A stretch of 5,403 bases of DNA from Butyrivibrio sp. Lineage in GTDB: Bacteria > Bacillota > Clostridia > Lachnospirales > Lachnospiraceae. The DNA is taken from contig JAILEJ010000016.1 in the NCBI GenBank assembly GCA_024688095.1, positions 1 to 5,403 on the forward strand, written 5' to 3'. Under the pieces are notes generated by a model. The model saw only the letters and a program-made list of their open reading frames with translations. It was not told the origin of the DNA and ran no database searches. Shown here one piece after another: positions 1 through 5,083 of this stretch. A program made the translations under genes and the position numbers. Every line of letters starts with the position of its first letter. The first letter of the stretch is position 1.

Positions 1-8
1 CCTGTCAT
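1..8 (-). CDS. First codons of a minus-strand gene running off the left edge
   Basis: Only ATG ACA GG of this gene lies in the window, so its product cannot be named. The start is supported by a perfect GGAGG at 17-21 (minus strand) eight bases upstream of the ATG. A plausible promoter (55-83) lies further upstream, and the terminator of the preceding unit ends at 111. No long reading frame covers positions 9-110, which agrees with a leader region. The gene would be transcribed in the same direction as the polymerase unit but separately from it. Confidence 0.45.
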
Positions 9-16
9 ATCAATTT

Positions 17-21
17 CCTCC
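17..21 (-). promoter_or_regulatory. Ribosome binding site of the left-edge gene
   Basis: The minus strand reads GGAGG with an eight-base spacer to ATG at 8-6. This is a full match to the anti-Shine-Dalgarno core at a good distance. It is the main reason for calling a gene start here. Confidence 0.55.
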
Positions 22-54
22 ATATAACTACTTCTTATGGTGTTTGCTGCTTTG

Positions 55-83
55 ATGATATGAAGATAATCCCCTTTGGTAAA
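55..83 (-). promoter_or_regulatory. Candidate sigma-A type promoter for the left-edge gene
   Basis: On the minus strand, TTTACC (78-83, four of six matches to TTGACA) is followed after exactly 17 bases by TATCAT (55-60, five of six matches to TATAAT). Transcription would begin near position 48 and give a leader of about 40 bases before the ATG. It sits just after the terminator at 111-145, where a new promoter would be expected. In AT-rich DNA such matches also arise by chance. Confidence 0.4.
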
Positions 84-110
84 TAAAAAGTAAATTGCAC
101 AAAATATATA

Positions 111-145
111 TAAAAAAAACGAATCGATTTTTATAAATCGATTCG
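111..145 (-). terminator. Intrinsic terminator of the polymerase/small-protein unit
   Basis: An 11-bp perfect inverted repeat (120-130 pairing with 135-145, arms CGAATCGATTT and AAATCGATTCG) closes a four-base loop. Read on the minus strand it is followed by eight T residues (112-119). It starts 27 bases after the stop codon of the 109-residue gene, the usual place for rho-independent termination. There is no comparable run of T on the plus-strand side, so it should work in the minus direction only. Confidence 0.9.
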
Positions 146-172
146 CTACTATATCTATGTCACTATAAACAA

Positions 173-502
173 TTATGAAATACGTCTACTCTTTATCTCA
201 ACCTTACCGCCATGTACAAGAGACTGCTCCTGCATCATCTCTATAGCCTGTACTGCAGTTTCGTAAAAACACATTATGTCATATGCACCCTGAAGATTAT
301 CAATCTGAGCCTGATACTTTTTTCTCTGTTCATCAAAAAACATTCTTGCCTGCTCTATAGTCTGGCTTTTAATAATATGTCCATTGCAAAGAATAGTCCC
401 TGTAGATGCATCATACTTATTCTTATCATATCTAGTCTTAAGAGCTTCGCCCTGTCCCATAGCAACTGCAAGTCCTGTAATTAAAGATTCTCTGTTATTC
501 AT
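173..502 (-). CDS. Hypothetical protein, 109 aa, helical, last gene of the polymerase unit
   Basis: I do not recognise this family. The start is ATG at 502, with two GAGG ribosome-site candidates upstream (507-510 and 513-516 on the minus strand); the farther one has the better ten-base spacing. The N-terminus (residues 1-25) looks helical. A short segment around residues 33-45 (STGTILCNGHIIKS) looks like a beta hairpin. Residues 46-95 are a long, charged and amphipathic helix that could form a coiled coil, followed by a basic tail ending KSRRIS. There is no signal peptide, membrane segment or metal-binding cluster. It follows the 145-residue gene by 146 bases on the same strand and is followed by a strong terminator, so it is probably the last gene of that unit. 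The 146-base gap (503-648) shows no hairpin, and I found no convincing promoter there, though a second internal promoter cannot be excluded. A role as a small cytoplasmic partner or DNA-associated protein is only a guess. Confidence 0.75.
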   Translation of the reverse strand: MNNRESLITGLAVAMGQGEALKTRYDKNKYDASTGTILCNGHIIKSQTIEQARMFFDEQRKKYQAQIDNLQGAYDIMCFYETAVQAIEMMQEQSLVHGGKVEIKSRRIS

Positions 503-648
503 TTTTCCTCAACCTCGTAATCAATAAATTTAAAACTATACTTAATTTCTACTTCTATAGCTTAACATCACTAACTAAAAATAACCTAAAAACTCATAGA
601 AATCTTTTAGTTTCTTTTAAAATTCTATTAATTATGATAGTTTTGTTT

Positions 649-1086
649 TTACCTGATTCTTCCCTTTAACTGTTCAATTTTCTCTACTACAACTTTGCCA
701 TTAGTCAAATCCACTATCTGGCACTGTTTAGTCTGAGAATTTTTCATGATTTTACCAGCTTTCCATCCATCATTTTCCCAGTACTCCACAATTGATCCTA
801 CAGGGACAAGTGTTTCATCAAGCATTACTGATCCATCAAGTTTTCTTTGTAATACACCTTCCTGTTTTACCGGTTTATTCACATATTTAACAAGCATATC
901 TATCATAGACATTACAGTACTTAGTTTTACTGCAATATCAGCCTTAAATTTCTGATCAGGATCAGTTGCATTCATCATTGCTTCTGCAACTTTTTCCTCT
1001 AATCCTTTCTGATTTCCATATTCATGAAGCTTAGCTGATAATGCTTCAGCCATTTTAAATACCTGATCAATTGAATTACTTGCCAT
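649..1086 (-). CDS. Hypothetical protein, 145 aa, helical N-terminus with SH3/Tudor-like C-terminus
   Basis: I do not recognise the family. I chose the start at 1086 (MASNSIDQ) because AAAGGAG lies directly upstream on the minus strand at good spacing. A longer reading beginning eight codons earlier would place that ribosome site inside the gene. Residues 1-70 look all-helical and rich in Ala, Met, Lys and Glu. Residues 78-95 are a short linker. Residues 96-140 read as alternating beta strands with the pattern VPVGSIVEYW, then WKAGKI, QCQIVDL and NGKVVV. That spacing of aromatic and glycine residues resembles SH3-like, Tudor or KOW barrels; this is my inference from pattern, not an identified match. 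The C-terminus is basic (KGRIR). The gene begins 38 bases after the polymerase stop codon on the same strand, so co-transcription and perhaps a shared function are likely. It does not look like YolD, the usual small partner of Bacillus Y-family polymerases. Confidence 0.78.
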   Translation of the reverse strand: MASNSIDQVFKMAEALSAKLHEYGNQKGLEEKVAEAMMNATDPDQKFKADIAVKLSTVMSMIDMLVKYVNKPVKQEGVLQRKLDGSVMLDETLVPVGSIVEYWENDGWKAGKIMKNSQTKQCQIVDLTNGKVVVEKIEQLKGRIR

Positions 1087-1124
1087 AGCAATTCTCCTTT
1101 GCATTAACAATAATAAATACTATT

Positions 1125-2519
1125 CTATAATCCTTTGTGGATTGCATCATCACCAAATTTATTTTTTATAAGATTTTCCATCTTATCGAGCTTATCAGCT
1201 TTTTCTTTTTTCTGGCGTTCTACCTTTAGTTCTTCTTTACCCGTGGTCATCCAGTCAAAAAGATTACCTTGTCTGTATTCACCATGATCAAGATGATCCA
1301 TTCCAACTCCGACAAGTCTTATATGTATATCATTTTCAAATAATCCATTTTCACCTGTTAACAGATTTTCAAAAAGATTCATTGCATTTGAATAAATAAT
1401 ATCTGCATCATTTGAAGAATCCGAAAGGCGCATCTGCCTTGAAAAGCGTTTAAAATCAGAAGTCTTAACCTGAACACTTACTGTACCACCATATACTCCA
1501 TCACGCTTCATTCTCATCGAAACCTTTTCAGAAAGACGTCTTACTATAGGAGGCATATCAATCTCATAATTTGCAAAAGTAATATCATTTGAAGTCGTTG
1601 TTTCATTTGAGTAACTCTTTGCTTCTTCACGTTCAGTATGAACTATGTCTGAACCTTTTCCATTGGCACTTTGAAAAATATATGCTCCGGATTTTTCTCC
1701 TAGCTGAGACATCAGCACAACAGGATCGTAATGCGCGGCATCACCTATTGTTTTAATTCCAATAGAACGCAATCTTTCAGAAGTTTTCTTTCCGCAGCCA
1801 AAAAGATCTCCAATATCAAGAGGCCACATTTTGTCAGGAACTTCTGAAGGATAAAGTGTATGCGTTTTATCCGGCTTTGCAAAATCACTTGCCATTTTAG
1901 CAAGCAGCTTATTATTTGATATTCCAACATTTACTGTAAATCCCAGCCTGTTAAATATCTCAAACCTTATAGCAGCTGCAAGATTAAGTGGAAATTTTTC
2001 TTTAAAGCTGTTATCTGACTCTATTTGTCTAAGAATTTCCTTCCTTTTTATTTCTCCTGCTTCTGCTGATTCTCTGAGTTTCATCTCTACACAGAAAGGA
2101 ACATCATCTTCCGCCAAAAAAACTTTTTTCAAATGATCTGTAACATCAAGATTTGCCAGTTCTGTAACATCAATAAATGCCTCATCAATAGAAACCTGTT
2201 GTAAAACTTCCGAGTATGATCCAAGTATGTCTATAAATGCATGCGAGTACTCACGATATGTATGAAAGTCTGAAGGCACAATAATAAGCTTTGGGCACTT
2301 ACTAAGCGCACTGTTTATAGGTTCCGCAGTCTGTATACCATACTTCTTTGCAGGGATTGATTTAGCAGTTACTATTCCATGCCTTGTCTTAACATCTCCT
2401 CCTACAACTGAAGGAACCGATCTAAGGTCAAGCGATAATGGATCGTCTTTTAACCTTTTTACAGCAGTCCATGACAAAAAAGCTGAATTTACATCTATAT
2501 GAAAAATTGTTTTATTCAT
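1125..2519 (-). CDS. Y-family translesion DNA polymerase (Pol IV/UmuC-like), 464 aa
   Basis: This is an error-prone polymerase expected to copy past damaged template bases in the cytoplasm. Motif I is HIDVNSAF (residues 7-14), with catalytic Asp9 and Phe14 in the position of the steric gate that excludes ribonucleotides; the residue before it is Ala instead of the usual aromatic. The catalytic pair Asp112-Glu113 lies in QVSIDEAFIDVT. VGISNNKLLAKMASDFAKPDK (from residue 198) is the conserved palm/fingers block. DLFGCGKKTSERLRSIGI (from residue 238) is the thumb helix-hairpin-helix. The little-finger domain covers about residues 300-405, and QGNLF (417-421) fits the sliding-clamp binding motif. 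A charged 41-residue tail follows the DNLF-like segment. Between the second catalytic block and VGIS there are about 78 residues, where E. coli DinB has about 29, so a polar segment near residues 128-175 looks inserted. The start at 2519 fits the family, but the ribosome site is poor: only AAAGAAAG, about 11 bases upstream. No LexA box is visible upstream. Other names possible: dinB- or umuC-like; I cannot choose between them. Confidence 0.95.
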   Translation of the reverse strand: MNKTIFHIDVNSAFLSWTAVKRLKDDPLSLDLRSVPSVVGGDVKTRHGIVTAKSIPAKKYGIQTAEPINSALSKCPKLIIVPSDFHTYREYSHAFIDILGSYSEVLQQVSIDEAFIDVTELANLDVTDHLKKVFLAEDDVPFCVEMKLRESAEAGEIKRKEILRQIESDNSFKEKFPLNLAAAIRFEIFNRLGFTVNVGISNNKLLAKMASDFAKPDKTHTLYPSEVPDKMWPLDIGDLFGCGKKTSERLRSIGIKTIGDAAHYDPVVLMSQLGEKSGAYIFQSANGKGSDIVHTEREEAKSYSNETTTSNDITFANYEIDMPPIVRRLSEKVSMRMKRDGVYGGTVSVQVKTSDFKRFSRQMRLSDSSNDADIIYSNAMNLFENLLTGENGLFENDIHIRLVGVGMDHLDHGEYRQGNLFDWMTTGKEELKVERQKKEKADKLDKMENLIKNKFGDDAIHKGL

Positions 2520-2609
2520 GATAAAAAATTCTTTCTTTATTAAACATATTATTATTATATATTATTTTTCTATTATTTTCTCTTATTAATATGATTAGAT
2601 TTTATATGA

Positions 2610-2622
2610 TTTATGCCATAAA
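2610..2622. repeat. 13-bp palindrome, candidate operator
   Basis: TTTATGCCATAAA reads the same on both strands apart from the central base. It lies 91 bases upstream of the polymerase start and 149 bases upstream of the regulator start. Short perfect palindromes in a divergent promoter region are typical binding sites for dimeric helix-turn-helix proteins such as the one encoded next door. No second copy was seen, so binding is only inferred. Confidence 0.35.
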
Positions 2623-2666
2623 ATATTCCATGATTTTAAAATTTATCTTTAATTTCCCTTTATAAA

Positions 2667-2688
2667 ATTGTATGATAATTGTACATTA
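2667..2688. repeat. 11-bp tandem repeat, candidate operator of the Xre-like regulator
   Basis: ATTGTATGATA (2667-2677) is followed directly by ATTGTACATTA (2678-2688), with eight of eleven positions identical. The period is close to one helical turn, so two protein subunits could bind the same face of the DNA. It lies about 83 bases before the regulator's ATG, a suitable place for autoregulation. Low sequence complexity makes chance a serious alternative. Confidence 0.3.
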
Positions 2689-2770
2689 GTAAGTATTTAC
2701 GTCATTATTCAAATTAAAAAAGCTAATTTTATTTATATTTTGAAAATCATTTAAAAGAGGGGATATTTGA

Positions 2771-4333
2771 ATGAACGTTTCAGAAAAAATTGATTTTTTA
2801 ATGAATCTGACAGGAACAAAAAATTCATCGCTTGGTAAGGCATTGTGTTTTGATCCTTCTTATATTAGCCGAATCAGATCAGGAAATCGTGGTATTCCAA
2901 AAAACCAGCCTTTTACCAGACCTGTTGCTGCCTTTTTTGCTGAGACTTTGCAAGATGGAGCGCAACTGGATTCTGCCTCACATATGATACTTGGTAAAAC
3001 AAAGCTTCCTGCTGACAAAGAGGCTTTAGAGCTGTGTCTCTATGAATGGCTTGAAGACAATAGTGAAGCTGGTTCTTCTTCAGATCCGGTGGGAACTTTT
3101 ATCTCCGATATCAAAAAAATGCTTGATAACGTTAGTTCATCTTCTACAACAGTATCACAGTTTTCATCTAATATGGACGCATTACTTACAAGTCACCCAA
3201 ATATTAGTAAATCGCAGGAAAACAGCTTACCTGTGTCTGTATACTATGGTAATAGCGGCAAACGGAAAAGTGTTATAAATTTTCTTACCAGCCTTGTAGA
3301 ACAGAAAAAGCCATTTAATCTGTTCCTTTATTCTGATGAAAATATGAAATGGCTGGTGGAAAGTCCTGAATTTGCAAAACAGTGGGCAATGCTATTAATG
3401 TACCTTATGAAAACAGGCTCACATATACAGATAATTCATACAATTAACAGAGATTTTTATGAAATGATGGAGGCAATACGCAAATGGCTTCCTTTATATG
3501 CAACGGGTTCAATTGAGCCATTTTACTATCCTCTAATGCGCGATAATATTTACCATAGATCACTGTTTATAGCTGAGGGAGATTCTGCTGTTATTTCCAC
3601 ATCAGTTGGAGATCATACTGAAGAAATGTCTAACTTCTATATTAAAGATGAACAGGCTGTATCGTCTTTGAAAAAAGAATATGACAATTATTTCAGTCTT
3701 TGCAAACCTCTTATGAAGACATACTCTTCTGTAAGAAAAGGGGACTTTATGCAAAAGATGATAAGCGATGAAAAAATTCATGGAAAATACATGGTTGCCC
3801 ACCCAGTGCCATCTCTTTGGACAATGCCTGATTCTACTGCCAGTAAAATATCTGATAGATCAGGTGATGACTCACTTCTTAAACGTGTTATGGAAATGAA
3901 GAATGATATTATAAATGTGCTTGAAAATGGAGGAAATGTTACAGAATTTCTGACAATGCCATTATCGGCTATAAAAGCCGGCCAAAATATTCCTATTCCT
4001 CTTTCTGATATGATGTCAGATACAGAGTACTATTATCTGCCGGAAGAATATATGGAAAATCTAAAAGAAATGCAAAAATATGTTGATAAATATGAGAACT
4101 ATAAAGTTCTTGTCTCTGATGCATTTCCCTGTTCCATATTATTATTTACGCACCTTGAAGCTGATACACTTATAGCCAGTGCCTCCGCTCCAACCTATGC
4201 CTTTATTGTATCAAATCATCAGTTTACTGCATCCTTCTATGAATACATGCAGCGACTTGAAACCTTATCTGATAAAAATGAAGATTCTATCGATAAGTAT
4301 ATTGGTGAAGTGGAAAAAATACTTTCTAAATAA
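2771..4333 (+). CDS. Large Xre-like helix-turn-helix transcriptional regulator, 520 aa
   Basis: This is a probable DNA-binding regulator with an unknown sensory part. Residues 1-45 form a small helix-turn-helix: SSLGKALCFDPSYISRIRSGNR (from residue 19) has the Xre-like recognition pattern S-x-L-x-x-A, then S-Y-I-S-R-I-R-S-G. The rest of this region is divergent, with a basic stretch GIPKNQPFTRP after the motif. Residues 60-145 form a variable, Ser-rich linker. Residues 152-320 look like one alpha/beta domain with hydrophobic strands (FNLFLYS, HIQIIHTI, SLFIAEG, SAVISTS) and a conserved-looking block IIHTINRDFYEMMEAIRKWLPLY (from residue 221). I recall similar long regulators in Lachnospiraceae but know no defined function. 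Residues 365-520 form a further C-terminal region. There is no LexA-type S24 protease domain, receiver domain or membrane segment. Start choice rests on GAGGGG eight bases upstream. It is divergent from the polymerase unit and convergent with ferritin, so control of the polymerase and of itself is plausible but unproven. Confidence 0.88.
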   Translation: MNVSEKIDFLMNLTGTKNSSLGKALCFDPSYISRIRSGNRGIPKNQPFTRPVAAFFAETLQDGAQLDSASHMILGKTKLPADKEALELCLYEWLEDNSEAGSSSDPVGTFISDIKKMLDNVSSSSTTVSQFSSNMDALLTSHPNISKSQENSLPVSVYYGNSGKRKSVINFLTSLVEQKKPFNLFLYSDENMKWLVESPEFAKQWAMLLMYLMKTGSHIQIIHTINRDFYEMMEAIRKWLPLYATGSIEPFYYPLMRDNIYHRSLFIAEGDSAVISTSVGDHTEEMSNFYIKDEQAVSSLKKEYDNYFSLCKPLMKTYSSVRKGDFMQKMISDEKIHGKYMVAHPVPSLWTMPDSTASKISDRSGDDSLLKRVMEMKNDIINVLENGGNVTEFLTMPLSAIKAGQNIPIPLSDMMSDTEYYYLPEEYMENLKEMQKYVDKYENYKVLVSDAFPCSILLFTHLEADTLIASASAPTYAFIVSNHQFTASFYEYMQRLETLSDKNEDSIDKYIGEVEKILSK

Positions 4334-4348
4334 ATATTCTGATAATAA

Positions 4349-4384
4349 AAAACTGCCAATAGATTTTCATCTACTGGCAGTTTT
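4349..4384. terminator. Bidirectional intrinsic terminator between regulator and ferritin
   Basis: AAAACTGCCA (4349-4358) pairs perfectly with TGGCAGTTTT (4375-4384). After one A-C mismatch a further four pairs (TAGA with TCTA) close a six-base loop. It begins 15 bases after the regulator's stop and ends 8 bases before the ferritin stop, serving two converging genes. The U-tract is six bases on the minus strand (4347-4352 as A on plus) and four on the plus strand, partly inside the stem. Confidence 0.88.
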
Positions 4385-4392
4385 AAATATAA

Positions 4393-4878
4393 TTATTTAC
4401 GGGCACCAAGCTCCTTGTCTAAAAGATAAAGATTTTTCTTATCATTGCCAAGCATCTCAATCTTAACAATCATATCCTTTGAATTTCTCTCTTCCTCAGC
4501 CTGCTCTGTAATAAACCAGTTAAGGAAAAGCTGTGTTCTGTAGTCTTTGGCTTCTACTGCTGCGTCCATAATCTTAACAATTTCTTCTGTGATATAATGC
4601 TCATGTTTATCAGCAGCTTTAGCAGCATCGAGTGCATCTTTGCAATCAATATTTACAGCACCAATCTGATCAAGACTAACATCCTCATCCTGATCAAGAA
4701 GATAATCATAAATCTTCATTGCATGCTCCTGTTCTTCTTCAGCCTGAACCTTGTACCAGGAAGCAAATCCCGGAAGATCCTGCTTAGTAAAAAACTTTGA
4801 TATTCCAAGATATAAATATGCAGAAAAAAATTCTTTATTAACCTGTGCGTTTAATAACTCTACTACTTTTTTGTCCAT
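4393..4878 (-). CDS. ftnA: Bacterial non-haem ferritin, 161 aa
   Basis: The protein forms a 24-subunit cytoplasmic shell that oxidises Fe(II) and stores it as a mineral, limiting iron-driven oxidative damage. All ferroxidase-centre ligands of the E. coli FtnA type are present one residue earlier: Glu16, Glu49, His52, Glu93, Gln126 and Glu129, together with the conserved Tyr23. The hallmark stretches are NKEFFSAYLYL, QAEEEQEHAMKIYDYL, KHEHYITEEI and LNWFITEQAEEE, and the C-terminus LYLLDKELG is typical of the family. The length is normal and there is no sign of haem ligation as in bacterioferritin. I chose the start at 4878 (MDKKVVELL) because AAAAGGAG lies seven bases upstream; an in-frame ATG 11 codons earlier has no good ribosome site and would add an atypical N-terminus. 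It appears monocistronic: its own terminator lies downstream and 205 bases separate it from the LysR-type gene upstream. The leader holds structured elements described separately. Confidence 0.97.
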   Translation of the reverse strand: MDKKVVELLNAQVNKEFFSAYLYLGISKFFTKQDLPGFASWYKVQAEEEQEHAMKIYDYLLDQDEDVSLDQIGAVNIDCKDALDAAKAADKHEHYITEEIVKIMDAAVEAKDYRTQLFLNWFITEQAEEERNSKDMIVKIEMLGNDKKNLYLLDKELGARK

Positions 4879-4885
4879 GCAAATT

Positions 4886-4893
4886 CTCCTTTT
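4886..4893 (-). promoter_or_regulatory. Ribosome binding site of ferritin
   Basis: The minus strand reads AAAAGGAG, followed by seven bases (AATTTGC) and then ATG at 4878. It decides the shorter start. Its upstream edge touches the base of the hairpin at 4894-4928. Confidence 0.85.
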
Positions 4894-4928
4894 GGTGACC
4901 ACTTCACACATAGTTGTGAGCTTTCACC
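4894..4928 (-). promoter_or_regulatory. Two-tier hairpin in the ferritin mRNA leader, adjoining the ribosome site
   Basis: In the ferritin mRNA the order is GGTGA, AAGC, TCACA, ACTATG, TGTGA, AGTGG, TCACC. The outer five bases pair perfectly (4924-4928 with 4894-4898), an internal loop of four and five bases follows, and an inner five-base stem (4915-4919 with 4904-4908) closes a six-base loop. The base of the structure directly abuts the Shine-Dalgarno sequence. It could modulate translation or mRNA stability, or be the binding site of a DNA-binding protein instead. It has no following U-run, so it is not a terminator. Confidence 0.5.
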
Positions 4929-4978
4929 ACTGTTCTAAACATCATCTTCAGTTACAAAAGTAATTGTTTTAGGAATCC

Positions 4979-5011
4979 TTATGATTTCATATTTTCGTAC
5001 TAAAATCATAA
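4979..5011. repeat. 33-bp inverted repeat upstream of ferritin, candidate operator
   Basis: TTATGATTT (4979-4987) and AAATCATAA (5003-5011) are perfect nine-base complements separated by 15 bases. The repeat lies about 100 bases upstream of the ferritin start and between it and the LysR-type gene. The half-sites are vaguely like iron- or peroxide-regulator half-sites (AT-rich with ATGAT), but their spacing fits neither the classical Fur nor the PerR box. It may be an operator or an mRNA hairpin. Confidence 0.4.
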
Positions 5012-5035
5012 ATCCAAAGCTTATACTTACATCTA

Positions 5036-5041
5036 ATTATA
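5036..5041 (-). promoter_or_regulatory. Possible -10 box for ferritin
   Basis: The minus strand has a perfect TATAAT here. No good -35 hexamer stands 16-18 bases upstream, so the assignment is weak. If used, the ferritin leader would be about 150 bases and would contain both the 33-bp inverted repeat and the hairpin beside the ribosome site. Confidence 0.25.
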
Positions 5042-5052
5042 TTTTATTTTCG

Positions 5053-5074
5053 TAAAAAAATATAGGTTTTTTTA
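5053..5074 (-). terminator. Weak candidate terminator after the LysR-type gene
   Basis: TAAAAAAA (5053-5060) and TTTTTTTA (5067-5074) can form an eight-pair stem made only of A-T pairs around a six-base loop, nine bases past the LysR stop codon. Without G-C pairs the stem would be weak, so some read-through into ferritin is possible. Confidence 0.3.
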
Positions 5075-5083
5075 TAACAATAA

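Larger units (their letters stand above)
2520..2770. promoter_or_regulatory. Divergent intergenic region between polymerase and regulator genes
   Basis: This very AT-rich 251-base gap must hold the promoters of both divergent genes. I could not find a pair of -35 and -10 boxes with convincing spacing for either direction. Visible elements are a perfect 13-bp palindrome with six-base arms (TTTATG C CATAAA, 2610-2622), an 11-bp imperfect tandem repeat (2667-2688) and ATGATT copies at 2591, 2606 and 2630. The regulator gene has a good ribosome site, GAGGGG, near 2757-2762, eight bases before its ATG. No CGAAC-N4-GTTCG type LexA site is present. Confidence 0.6.

Noticed and set aside
212..484. 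Plus-strand open frame of 90 codons opposite the 109-residue gene
   Set aside because: It is the complement of a better gene, has no ribosome site and an odd composition rich in Leu, Ile, Ser and Cys. The same holds for the plus-strand frames at 746-955, 4597-4800 and 4751-4963 and the overlapping frames inside the polymerase and regulator genes.
1087..1110. Start of the 145-residue protein eight codons further upstream (MLMQRRIA)
   Set aside because: The strong AAAGGAG site overlaps this extension and points to the inner ATG at 1086.
2769..2782. GAACGTTTC resembling a LexA (SOS) box at the start of the regulator gene
   Set aside because: It lacks the four-base spacer of CGAAC-N4-GTTCG, begins within the coding sequence and encodes ordinary residues of the N-terminus.
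4876..4911. Longer ferritin reading with an 11-residue extension (MCEVVTKRRIC)
   Set aside because: The AAAAGGAG site lies between the two ATGs at ideal spacing for the inner one, the extension is unlike ferritin N-termini, and the outer ATG sits in the loop region of the leader hairpin with no good ribosome site.
4894..4928. A true animal-type iron-responsive element
   Set aside because: The loop is not CAGUGN and the single bulged C is missing; only the general layout is similar.
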